Made by a program: the position numbers and the translations under genes
The notes under the pieces: model-generated
Seen by the model: the letters and a program-made list of their open reading frames with translations, nothing else
Told to the model about the DNA's origin: nothing
Databases searched by the model: none
In this document: one piece after another, positions 35,855 through 47,719 of the stretch
How the letters are laid out: every line of letters starts with the position of its first letter
Numbering within the stretch: the stretch's first letter is position 1
Assembly: GCF_029227915.1 (NCBI RefSeq)
Contig: NC_079879.1
Coordinates: forward strand, 19,222,001-19,286,000
Direction of reading: 5' to 3'
DNA length: 64,000 bases
Source: Hydractinia symbiolongicarpus
Lineage: Eukaryota; Cnidaria; Hydrozoa; Anthoathecata; Hydractiniidae

Positions 35855-37609
35855 CTTTGGATGGCTCATTGCATGAGGAATTTGTTACGTAATTTAAGAC
35901 TAAAATGAGTGTGTTAAAATATCTATTATTAGTGTAGGTGACTGGTTGTGCGTATTTTTAACGTATTATGACGAACGACCACGTCTTTTAACGCTACTTT
36001 TGTAACTTGTTCTGTACAATAACAAGTAAAAACAGAAGGAAAACACACAAAGATTTATTTCTACCCTAATCTTGAGCGCTATGTTTTTAAGGAAAGCAGA
36101 AAAGGCAAAATTCTGATTGACAAACTACAATTGATAACATAATACACAAAAATACAATGGCACTTTTTCTTCTTTTTTATGAAGTTGTCAAAAAGTATCA
36201 AGATGCGATTTCTCTGCAGCCAATAAATTGAGGAAATGCTACTTTTGCGGATACATAGTTTAGGTAAACAGTGCTTAAAATGCGCATAAACTTTGATTTA
36301 CTTTCTTGCGATGTTAGAAATCCCGTGGATTTGCAAGGACGAATGACCCAGTTAATTTTTCACCGGTTATCTCTTATATCAATGTCTTTATTATGTCTGT
36401 TTGTTCGTGAGAAAAGAGCGGCGCTACGGAAACACGAAATGCGATATATAACGGACAGGCAACCCGTGGATTCATTCACAAGCTAATTGCTAGTCTCTGT
36501 AACGACACCCGTATTCTGTGCGCCGCAGGTTCGCTTTGAGCCATTGGCGGAGTGATTTTAATACTTTGCTAACAAGAGCAAACATTAATGCACGAAACAC
36601 CGGCGAGGGAAATATTTACGACGCACGAAAAATCTAAGAACCTGCGAGTTTGTAGTTTTTTTTACCAGTCTTTATAATAATAGCAGTATTCTATATTAAG
36701 TGACGGCGAAGGTAGCAAACCTTGTCCTGAAACGCTTCGTCAAAATATCATTAAAAAACTGACTATGTCATGCAAAGTTTCGTTGTAATACCAGCTCTGG
36801 ATCAAAAGTTAAAGAGAGAGAGAGGACAGTTATTAACCTCTACCCTTAGTTTTGTGGCTCCTAAAAGGTTTAGTACGTGTGGGGTAAGAAAGAGAAAATG
36901 TCGTAATCAAGCAGAGTTGGTACCAAGGAGGTTTAAAGGAGGAGGTTAAACTTTTGACATGTAAAAGTACGGCAAAGGTGGCGCTACGGATGGCATTCAA
37001 AGGAGCGCGTAAACATAAGAAATTGAATAGATTTTAAATGAAATTTGCTTAAATGTATCTCCTTTTCTCTTTAAATCTCATTGGAAGTACTGAATGTTTT
37101 ATTATTTGAACTTTTCAATTAATTAAAAATCTCTTTAAAACATGCCTTAGTCAACCATAGAAAAGCATCATGAACAAGAGTAAAAGCGGTCAGTATAGCT
37201 AGAAATAACCTTAGAAATAACACAAAATTTAGTCATTCGTATAGATTCAGATTCTTTGGAATTTTATCGCGATTGCAAGAATTAGGCAAACAGTGTCAAC
37301 AATACAATAAGTGAGATATAAGTGAGATACCGTTTGCTGCAATCTAGGCTTGTTTTTTTTTCTATAAATTCTCAAATTATTTTCAATAAAATGTCAAATT
37401 AAAACCACCGTAAATTGTATTTTTGCTAAACTGAAAAATATATGAAGTCGTCCATAAAATAATATTCCAAAATTAAATTCCATATAATGATTTTTTAACT
37501 TATTATTATTTTGAATTCTTATACAGGATATAGCCACTTCAGTGTTGAAAACACTGTTATTAACGTGGGTTCTGTGTTCTGAATGTATACATTAGGTATA
37601 CACCGCATT

Positions 37610-37752
37610 GCCTGCACAATTTCATATGGCATGGGTTGACCCGTGTAGCTGTGGTGAAGACACATGCTAAACATAGCCACGCTGTGGACCGTGTGTTGTT
37701 ATTACGAAGCGAACTCCATAACCACAAGGCCACACACCACTTAAAAACAAAT
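37610..37752 (-). repeat. tRNA-derived SINE-like head, unit 2
   Basis: Copy of 6740-6885 with the same A-box-like and B-box-like strings on the minus strand. Confidence 0.35.
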
Positions 37753-37856
37753 GTCCACCTCCCCTTCCTCTAACTTGACGTAATCTCTTGGAAAGAGAAA
37801 CAAAGTCCAGATTCATACAGATTTGAACTGAAGAAAAATTTATTGCAACAAACATA

Positions 37857-37912
37857 AACAACAACAACGACGACGACAGCAACAACAACAACGACGACAA
37901 CAATAACAATGA
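37857..37912. repeat. AAC/GAC microsatellite, unit 2
   Basis: Copy of 6989-7045 with minor differences. Confidence 0.85.
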
Positions 37913-40443
37913 CTTTTTAGTTTGCACCGATTCCCAATAATGATAAGGAGAGTCGTTGGCATGTTATGCGAAAAATATTACTTAAAATAGAAAACTAAAT
38001 TTTTCGTCCTTTACTTCTAACCCCTCTGGCGTTGACTAAACAGGAAATTGACGCAGGTGGAATCTTGTAGGAAAGTGTTGGACAAAGCTGGCTTGTCATT
38101 GGCAATAGTTAAAGTTTTTGCATTTCATGATCGTGATGCAATTGCAGTATGTAATTTTCTTTCCGCTTTCCGTTTTCTATTTAAATGAAAACCATTAGTG
38201 TCAAATATATTTCTGCTTAGTAGTGAAATCCTCTTGTCGATTATGACCAAGGTACTAGAAAGCACCCGAGTCTGCGATTTTTACACGGTTAAACTCAATA
38301 TGTTATATCTAGCTCTAACCCAGTCCTTATTGCTTGTCATAATTTTTGTTCGACATGTAATAGTTTGTTGACATTTTCTGATTTTTTCCATTCAGTTGGA
38401 GCTTACATTGAAGAAAAAAATATTTGGGACAATTTTATACTTATTCATGGTGAGGCTATAACTTAATTTTTTATCTGAAACCTGATTTTATAGGCGGCTT
38501 TAAAAAGCGCTTGTATAAACCATTTTTTCTTGATGACTTTCTCGTATTTATTGTTTTTTCCTAATTCTTTGTTTGTACAGAACATTAAATAACGTGCTAT
38601 AGCAGTTCTCATAGTCTTATCTTGGCATATTGCTTTTGTTAAAAGTTTTCAAATAAGAAAAACTTATAGTTATTAACTTGTGCAAATTCAATTCAGCAAA
38701 TGATAATGACCAACTGGCTATACTACTGCATGTAGTAAACAGAGACTGGTTACTTAATAGGAAATTGTATGGCACACTCCTACAAACCGTTTGAATATCT
38801 ATTTAAAAAAAATTGCTGTTTTCTTGCATTTCTCAAAAAACAAAACATAATCACGCGACAAATGCTCTACTCAGGCAGATGTGTAGGGCGGGTGAGAAAC
38901 GTTGAAAATCCGCTTAGTCACATTTTCTGCGGTGTCAGCATTATGGAACAATTATCGTGATGGTCATTAAATGCTAACAAATCGAGAAAAATTATGCCTG
39001 TTGTGTTGATGCCAGCAAGAGTTATCACAGATTTGAGATTTCCGATTTAACCAAATATCCTAAGATCCTATTTCCGTTGTAAACGTTGACATGGGAGCTT
39101 TCACAATCATTGTTGGGGGGATGGTCTTTGAAATTAAGCATTTATTCCTCAAAATGTTTAAACACGATTGTAGAAAATAGTACACACGTTTTTTTATGAC
39201 TATCGGGGGTGGATTTCACGCCCTGCCGTTTTTTTATGATTATTGAGCCAAACCTTTAGGTTATGCACTTGTCAATTACTTGAAGCTACTTCTTATTCTA
39301 TTATCCACTTTGTGTAACGGAAAATAAGAGCCTACGTAACTTGAACCTCACAAAATAATTTTTTGCATATTTTTTGCATATGTTCGAAATAACCCGGATT
39401 AAATAGGTTTAACAATAGCTAGGCCAGGAATGGAAGATAGAACAAAAATTATAACTAATCACAGTGAAAGTAGAAGAAATGTATAATTAAATATCAAGCT
39501 TTAAGACCATTATCTGTAAGATCAACTCACGACAAAAAATCATAAAGGAGCCACAACTACATGTATAGCGTAAATCATGATTAGGGGATTGTGTAAACAG
39601 AAGCAGTTTTGATAAGTTGATATAATTTAATTTTAGCGAATGACTGACTCTTAAGCGGATGCCCATAAATTTAGTAATTTTAGTGGAAACTGCATTTTTT
39701 AGATTTCAAGTAAATAAAGAATTTCAAGAATCTTTATTGGTGACAAAAATAAAATTTTTTCTATGTAGGTTTTAGACTTTTAGGTTGATGTAACAGCTAA
39801 CATACAATAGGTCAGCTACAGTTAGATATACCTACCTTAAACCAGCCACACTCTCTTCAGGTAACACAATCGTTTTCCTATTGTTCAACACTTCAGTTAA
39901 TTATAAGAGGTAGTGAGTATTTGAGCACAGTACTTCTTTAAGTCATTAAAAGTTGCAATATGGTAATAACAATGATGTCTTTCTCTTTCGACACTTGACT
40001 TTTTGCTAGGCTGACCATAATGGATAGCCACAGTTTTTTGTCAATCAATAACCTTTAATTTTTTATTGTGGATAAAACACAGTCGTTAAGCCATTAAAAA
40101 ATATCATTCGTTAATTTAAAGTGGTATCATAAATATTTAGTCTTAGTTTAGTTTAGTTTAGGGAAAAAACCACGAGTTAGAATATCCTGCTGTTTTTCTT
40201 CTCATTGCGCTACCATCATAAAATATATGTCCCAAAAAGCGCCACACAAAATCCAGTAATTACAAGTACTCCAAGTTTTATCACTTGAGCATAAGTAGTT
40301 CCGGATTTATAGCCCCCGGCCACTTTATGCTCGATGTTATAAAGACATTTTAATCAAATTTCAGCCTTGCCTTTGTTTTTACCTTGTTCTTCTTTTTAAG
40401 TTATGCCCAACCTCATTGTTCTTTTAAAATATTCTAGTTTACA

Positions 40444-40465
40444 TCTATATTACAATACCCGTATT

Positions 40466-40496
<31 letters not shown>

Positions 40497-40596
40497 CACG
40501 CAAAATGGTAGGTTAGCTGGGCAAGTAGCGATGCGCACACAATGCGGTAAAAAAGGACGGGTGAACCCGTGGATTTTTCCACGGGCAACCGACTAG
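40444..40596 (+). mobile_element. Short Helitron-like element, unit 2
   Basis: Copy of 9262-9410: TC start after A, CTGT run, CCCGTGG...CCACGGG hairpin, then CTAG before T. Confidence 0.5.
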
Positions 40597-41313
40597 TATA
40601 TATATATTATACATAAATGCAATACATTTGTACAATTTATCACCTTTAAAAAGTTATTTCAAAAAACGGTTTCGGCAAAAACATATAAAAAAGGCATAAG
40701 TTATTGCAGTTGTCTTGATATCTAAAATGTCTTATTCTTGTTTAAGTTTAATTGGACAATATAAGCTGAACAAACTTTAAAGAAGTGTTTCTGTCATGAT
40801 TTCGTCTGTCATAAGGGTTTTGCGTAGCTTTATTCTAGACCCCACAAATAAGTGTATTTTTGCTGAGATTGCGCGAAGTAGTGATGCAAAAATATATACA
40901 AAAGGCTAATCCCCGTGAATTTTTCAAGGGCTATAGACTAGTCAATAATATGATACTGTACTAACTAATATTTATAACAGTCTTTATTTTATAGTCCGGG
41001 TGCCAGGGGGTCGACTATGTCAGTCAAGCGGACAAATTGAAACATACATGACGTTATTGGGCACAACCTCGTCCCTAGGACCTCTTTTCGCTTTTTTGAT
41101 ATCGGGGATGGCGCGAAGAAAAAGGCCCTGGACCCGGCCGCTTTCAACACCCAGAAATCTTGGGTGTAGACTGCAGCGTCAGCACTTTTGCTAAATGTCG
41201 ACAGTTCTTTATATGGATATGTGACATCCATATATGGAGTAAAACTAAGAATTTAAAATTATTTCAAAAAGTGAACGGCGAGTTAAAGTGTTAAAAGGGT
41301 TCCGTTTTTCAAA

Positions 41314-43272
41314 ATGGACAAGATATTGCAATTATTTTGTAGATTGCAACAAACTTTTTTAATTAATAACATAAATAATATTATCTTAAAGCCACAGCAA
41401 GTTAAATGTTTCGAGCATCTTTTAAATGGATATGATGTTATTGGTGTTTTACCTACTGGATTTGGGAAATCCTTGTTGTTTCATTTGTTGGCAGACTTTT
41501 TGCCAAGAAAGAGTGTCCAAAATATAGTATTGGTGGTGTGCCCTCTTAATTCTATCATAGAGGACCAGTTGAAAGTTTTAGAAGTGAGAGGTATTGGTGC
41601 TGGGGTGCTTCATTTGGAGCAAACAGTTGTGCCTGAAAAATTGTTTTCGTGTGATGAGAATGGTGAGCCTAAAATACCAATTTCAATTGAAAATGGCGAA
41701 TTAAAACTAGTATTTGCTAACCCAGAATCTCTGCTTAGTGTCAGAGGACGAGAATTGCTAAAAAGTTCTGTTTACCAAGAAAATGTTGTCAGTTGTGTTA
41801 TAGATAAAGCACATTGTGTAAGCATGTGGTAAGTAAAAACACTCCAGTGAATCATTTTTTTTTGTGCTTTTTTTTAAAAAAAGACAGGGCTGGCGAACAC
41901 TTTTATGCTAGAAACGAATTTTAAAATGTTTGTTATGCGACAATGTAAAACTTTATTTTGGATGTTGTCTCCACTTCACGAATCAATTCGCCTACCCTGA
42001 CTTTGTCAATGGTGAACTCAAGCTTCCAGTGTGTATTTTTAATTATTATAAACAAAATATTTTCTCTCTCTCTACTTAAAACTACATACATACATACTAT
42101 ATATTATAAATAAAACTATGCCGTTCAAGTAAATTCATAAATTTAAAACTTTGTATATTGCTACATAAAATAACATATATTATATATAATGTGTTTCTTT
42201 AAAAAATATAAACTTTTAATGTGCTTTATTTGACTTATAGGGGTGAGGATTTCCGAAAATTTTTTAGCGAGTTGTCCACGTTAAAGGCACTTTTCCCAGA
42301 TGCTGTTACATTGGCTCTAACCGCTACTGCTACACCAGACACTGCAGAATATTTGATAAAATCGCCCGCCCTTATTACGTATAAAGTCATTGCTGTATCG
42401 CCAAATCGAAAAAATGTGTATTTAAACATACAAAGACGCCCAAACTCTAACTTGGGTTTGAAAGGATTTGAAGTTATTCTCAAACCGTTGGCTGAAAAAT
42501 TAAACGTGCAAAGAGAACACTATCCCATGACAATAATTTACATGCATTTAAGATATTGTGGGTATGGGTACAAATTATTTGAAAATGTTATAAGAAATCA
42601 TTATGTTGGTGACAATATTTGTCCTAGAGCAAGATTGTTTGCACAGTTTCATGCTTCTTATACTACACAAATGAAAGAGGATATATTGAAGGAGTTAAAG
42701 AAGTCAGATTCACGAATTAGAGTAGTATTTGCTACAACTGCTCTAGGTATGGGTGTTGATGCTCCAAATATATCTAATATTATTCACATAAGTCCTCCAT
42801 CAACATTAGAGTCATTTGTGCAAGAAATTGGAAGAGGAGGAAGAAATGGTGTAGCTTGTGATTCACTTTTATATTTCAACAATTCTGATTTGGCATCTAA
42901 GTATATAAGTGAGTCAATGAAAAGTACTGTGTATGGGATAGATGTCTCAGAGTATTTTTGCTAAACTATTTTGGATTTAAGAGTAAAACTCAGATTAACT
43001 GTTGCAAGAACTGTAATGTTGGTGCTGATTCTACAATTGATATCAAATTAAACGCACTTGACGACAATAAGAAGATAGCATGCAACATAGTTGGGGCTGA
43101 TATGGAGATGCTTAAAGTAGAATTGTTAAAAACGGTTGAAGATATCAATTCTGATGAAAACGTGATGTTTCCTTTCCACAGTAAAATTAACACTAACATT
43201 GTAAATGAAATCCTGAGAGAATTAGCATTTATTTCTTGTGAATCAGACTTACTTTCTATGTTTGGTATTTAA
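41314..43272 (+). pseudogene. RecQ-family helicase of the transposon, unit 2, inactivated
   Basis: Exon 1 is 41314..41828 and exon 2 starts at 42241, with the same splice sites as unit 1. Two lesions are private to this copy. The catalytic DEAH box reads DKAH (CVIDKAHC). A one-base loss near 42921, after ESMK, shifts the frame and stops at 42964, removing the zinc-knuckle region, which continues in another frame to 43272. Walker A, LTATAT and QEIGRGGRNG are intact. Confidence 0.8.
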
Positions 43273-43342
43273 AATGAAAGGTGTTCTAACGAATTATATG
43301 CTTTAATAGACAAATATGCACCTAAAATAGGTTAGTAAAAAA

Positions 43343-43463
43343 CATAATATATATATATACCATGGTATGACAAAGTTGGTGAAATCTGCAATTTCATCCA
43401 CAAAAAAAATTCAATTAGCCAAAATGCGAAATTATGTCAGCTTATGGGTATATATATATATGT
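43343..43463. repeat. Small hairpin MITE-like insertion, unit 2
   Basis: Copy of 12128-12246, between the two convergent transposon genes. Confidence 0.5.
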
Positions 43464-43494
43464 TAAACAAAGGAAATTAGTTGCTTGTGCTTTT

Positions 43495-46400
43495 CTACCC
43501 ATAAATGAAAATCAACATATTTAAAAAACGCAAGGGCGATCTTTTAATGTTAGGAAAACTGTGATGTTTTCGTCCGTGTATGTAGTTAAATGGATGAAGC
43601 AGTATTAAATCTTTTATCATTTCTTTTTCTTCCTTCATACTGTCAGTCGTTGTATGATGTGTCAATGATGCATGTATTTTAGCATTTTGATCAAAATTTT
43701 CCACAATCTCTTTAATTCCATTTGCTGCCTTGCTGATTTTGCTGATAGATTTCACTGACTTATTTGCCCCCATTCTCTGAACAATTCCCTTTGTCACTCT
43801 ATTCATTATTTCTTGTACCAAACGTTATTTCCTTTCCCACCTTTCCAGTTGCTAAAAAAAACACCACTTAAACTCCTCAGAAAGTCTGGGAGTTAATAAG
43901 CATTCCATCTGAGCTATGCTGAGAAACATCTCAATAGCATGTTTGCTGTAAGCTCCTAATGATTTGAAGACAACCAAAAGTAATTTTTGGTTAATAAGAT
44001 TTCTGTCTCCATCTCCCTCTTTTGCTGTGTCTTTTAACTGCATCAGTAAGAGATTTAAAAAAATTGTGCATAGGCCATAGTTCTGTACATAGTCATCTTC
44101 TTAGTGACAAATTTTTGAAGAACGTATGATGTGTCGACAAACTCAGTTAAAACGTGATCAAAATACTGATGTTTTTCTTCTGTAGACTTATGTGCCAGAT
44201 TAGGTGGATAACAATGGATAGTCGGTTTATCATCTAGATTAGTCATACCAAAGAATTTTATTGCAGCAGTTACAATATATGCCTTTTCCATGCTTAAAAA
44301 TAATTCTTCACTGCCATCATATGAGTCAAGAACTTTGGAGGGTGTTGCATTTTTTCGATTAAATTTTTCTCTAAAATATTTCAAAGTTCCTTGTTGATTG
44401 ACAGAATCACCTTGATGTAATAAGTGGTAGGAATATTGAAGAGGAGAAGCCTTGCAATGCCACATTACAGGCTTAAAAGGCGAGCAATGTTCAAAGCGAT
44501 CTGTAGGAGTGTGTGATCCAGCCAGTAAGTCTTTGGCACCTGCAAAACGCACACGTGTTAACTGGTCTCCGGAAAATGGAATTTTCATTTCCTTCATTAC
44601 ATCACTTTCTGTAAACAACGTATGTGATTGTGTATCAACAACCGAAGCAGGTTCTTCAGTCAGTGGTGGATGTTCCCGATTGGGTAAATTTTGCAACAAG
44701 CCAGCTTTACTATATAGTTCTTCAATCCAGTCCTCATATGTCCTTAGTATTTTCACACAGTCACCATATTTGTTCTCATTTGCATCCATTATTGGCATTG
44801 AAACAATGAATGATTTTTTGCTCAAATTATTCGTGTACTTGTGTTCTATGTGGCTAGGAACAATTTGCTTAAAGATACTGAACTTTGGAAAGAATTGCAG
44901 AAGCACTCGAGCGATGAGAATTTTTGTTGTGTTAATGTAGGCTTTCCATTCTGCTTGATTTAAGGTAAATTTACTTCTAAGAACTGTTGTGATATCTGCT
45001 CTTGGTGTACCATTTGGAAAATTAGTGAAGTTGGTACGATTTTCCAGAAAATTGGTGGCAAATAGGCGTAGATTTTCATTATCGTTATCACTTCTCATAT
45101 GTCCTTTCAAAATTCTTAAATCAAAGTTATTGCCTGTTCCCCGAAATGTACAACCTGCTTTTATTTTTGCAATTGTCGAGTCAAGAAAATGCCCACCAAT
45201 TAATTCCAACAAATTGGTCTTTTTTGAAGGAGACAAAAAAATGCCAAGCTTTGTTAGTCGGATTTGCAGCTAAATGCAAAATGTATGCATGAGATAAATT
45301 ACACTTTTTTTATATATAAGCCTAGTGTATTTTGAGCACAGCCTTAACATATGCTTACTTTTTCTTATATATGCTTATGATGCTTACATTTTTGACACAC
45401 CAAATCTATTTTGGTTTGGAAAGAGACATTGGTGTTCTTGATATTTTGTTCCTTTTTGTTTTTTTAATTGTTCTGTAAATTTTTAGGAAAATTTTATGTT
45501 CTATAATTTTTTTAGATAAATATGGAAGTATATATATGTTAAACCTTACCTGTTTGCTGCATCCACCTTCAATCAGCAAAACACTATTGATTCTCTGAAA
45601 TAAACTGAGTTCATGCCATCTGTTATTCATCAAGATTGCATAAAAAAAACAATACTGTATTTTTAGCTCATTCGGAGAGTCAGCAATATCACATGATTTA
45701 CCTGACAAAGTATTGAAAATGTCAACAACAAAAGGAAAATTACCACTTAATTCCTTCCACAATTCATCTGTTGTATGGCTTGACAACTGTGTATAATCCT
45801 TACTAAGTAATACAGATGAGTTGCCTTTCCTTTTACACAGTTTCTTGCCAGCATTATTGATTTTAGTTGTTATGTCCTTTGTGAGTAATATATCCATTTG
45901 CGGTACTTGTGTGATAACATGTGATAAAGCAGATGGCTGATTGGTATGGATTGTTCTTTCAATGGCATTTTGCTGATATATATTAAAAGGTTCAGATGAA
46001 AGTTTGTCACTGTCTTTATTATATACAGATTTAAAAATTATTGTTGATGTGTTGTTGTAAATATCCTGTGTTGCTATATTGTTGTTTGATTTTTCTTCAG
46101 ATTTATTGTCAGAAACAGACATTTTTAACCTTTTTTTGGTTGATTTAAACATTGTGTAGTGTCCAATAACACCTTTTTTTTGTCCTGGTCTTTCCTGGGT
46201 GAAAAAGTGTTCAGCCGCTTAATGGAAACTTTTTGTCGGAGCTCGATTTGATTAGTTTGACATGACCTTCGAAATTCCCACATTTTATTTATAAACGTGT
46301 GACAGTTTCTACATATTAACTTTGTTAAAAAATCCTCTTGTGTAATATCAAGTCCACATGTTCTAATAATTTTTTGTTGCAATTGTTTTTCTTTTGCTTT

Positions 46401-46611
46401 ATTTGAAAATATATTCACCATATGCTTTTTTTGGAAGGCTTTGGCACATACCCTGCAATGACATTCATCGTATTCTTTTCGTACATATAACTTCTTTGGT
46501 GTAGTTTGTACCTAAAAATATAATAAAAACTTTTTCCTCAATTTTAAAAAAATGTAAGCTAGTTATAGCCAAAAAGTATATATACTTTACCTTGTTATTT
46601 TTTTTGTTCAT
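43495..46611 (-). pseudogene. ZAD zinc finger + DUF6589 protein, unit 2, mostly readable
   Basis: Exon 1 at 46611-46591 (MNKKNNK), exon 2 at 46511-45550, exon 3 at 45269-43495. The ZAD finger is in frame here (CHCRVCAKAFQKKHMVNIF, later ICRNCHTF). The DUF6589 part is open for 393 codons, through GDQLTRVRFAGAKDLLAGSH to KFVTKK, without unit 1's private frameshift and TAG. Remaining breaks are a short A run between the ZAD part and KMSVSDNK (private), and the T-run and GNNVW frameshifts shared with unit 1. AKEGDGDRN and the LLTPRLSEEFKW block match the family's C-terminal region. All remaining indels are single-base, so homopolymer errors are possible. Confidence 0.75.
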
Positions 46612-46928
46612 TCTGAATTAAGTTTTTGGGATTACCAATTTGAAAATACCTTGTAGAGTACACAAACCTACTATTTCTCGCTATATTACTCTTAATTATT
46701 TTACAGATATACTATCATCTAGCTAATCACAACACCTACATTGGCAAAATATTTTTACTGCTAGCTAGTACTGAGCTTGCCACATAGTGTATATATATGA
46801 TGTATATATTTACAAAACTACATATCAACAACAAACCATTATTTTTCTTGTAAATAGCTAGCTACATAAATATCTCTATTCATTTCTGTAGAAAAACCAA
46901 TTATAACATTTTATTTTATATTTTCAGA

Positions 46929-47096
46929 ATGAAAAAATTGCCTCTTCTTTTTATTTTATTTTCCATCCAAGTTTCTTTTCCCATGTGCGCACCAGACACT
47001 CAACCAGACAGAGGGGCTACCATTTTTGTTTGTAACTTGATGATACGGGCGAGTCGTCTCACTCGCGGAATGTTTATAAATTTTAAGCATAATTAG
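46929..47096 (+). CDS. Small signal-peptide-like ORF inside the transposon, unit 2 (hypothetical)
   Basis: 55 aa, same frame and same upstream TTTTCAG as 15699-15866. Three residues differ, one next to the predicted signal cleavage region (PEC to PMC). Chance conservation is possible given how recent the duplication is. Confidence 0.25.
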   Translation: MKKLPLLFILFSIQVSFPMCAPDTQPDRGATIFVCNLMIRASRLTRGMFINFKHN

Positions 47097-47399
47097 TGAA
47101 AGTGAGGCTACCAATCATATTGCAAATCCGACCGGCGGGGACCAGGGCCTTCTTCTTCGCGCCATCCCCGATATCAAAAAAGCGAAAAGAGGTCCTGGGG
47201 ACGAGGTTGGCACTTAGGTATTATTAGGTACTCTTTACTACTACTTCGCGAATTTATTTGATAGGGCTCATTTCATACAGCATTCTCAAGGTATAGAAAT
47301 AGAACTAGGGTCTATAAATTATCAAAAAGACTCCTCCAACGTTAAGAACCATCCAGAACCAACCCAATTAATTTAATTAAATATCCTAGATCGAATTAG

Positions 47400-47719
47400 G
47401 TGGTTCACCGTGGCATTCTGTGGCAAAAGGCAATGGCATCCACGGTAGAGTACTTGTACTCGCATTAATCAATGTTTTCTCAAAGCATGGTTGGCGTGTT
47501 AAAGCATCCATGGATGCAACAGTGCACCAAAACAAAGCTGACGGCTCGCCTGATGTCCACAGTTTGTATTTTATGTACGACCAAACTTTAGCTGCGCAGA
47601 CAGAAAAGTGCGATAATAAAGATGCTTATGGTCAAGCGTCTGCACCACCGGGTGCTAGTTACCAATCCCTTGAAAATCCGCCAAGTTATGATGAAGCCAT
47701 GGGGAAGAAACCTCTTTAA
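47400..47719 (+). CDS. Exon encoding a PPSY-tailed peptide, unit 2 (hypothetical, partial gene)
   Basis: Open for about 105 codons from a GAATTAG acceptor at 47397-47399 to TAA at 47719. There is no in-frame ATG near the front, so it reads as a 3' exon. It begins GSPWHSVAKGNGIHGRVLVL, continues with a GWRVKASMDATV block and SLYFMYDQ, and ends with a proline-rich tail containing PPSYDEA. PPxY is the usual ligand of WW domains such as those of NEDD4 ligases. No upstream exon was found; the transposon ends 190 bp before it. Family not recognised. Unit 1 has a stop in this exon. Confidence 0.45.

Larger units (their letters stand above)
35855..40443. other. Intergenic region, unit 2
   Basis: Counterpart of 5004-9261. 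It holds the tRNA-like head (about 37610-37752), a microsatellite (37857-37912) and a ~290-bp segment (38652-38940) absent from unit 1 that I cannot classify. No gene supported. Confidence 0.6.
41065..47208. mobile_element. 6.1-kb RecQ + ZAD-DUF6589 DNA transposon, unit 2
   Basis: Terminal inverted repeats at 41065-41131 and 47142-47208, with GGCAC target duplications at 41060-41064 and 47209-47213. It has the same flanks as unit 1, so it is the same insertion copied by the tandem duplication, not a second insertion event. Confidence 0.8.

Noticed and set aside
47420-47719. Complete 99-aa gene starting at 47420
   Set aside because: The start is GTG and the frame is open further upstream to an acceptor-like AATTAG, so it is more likely a 3' exon.
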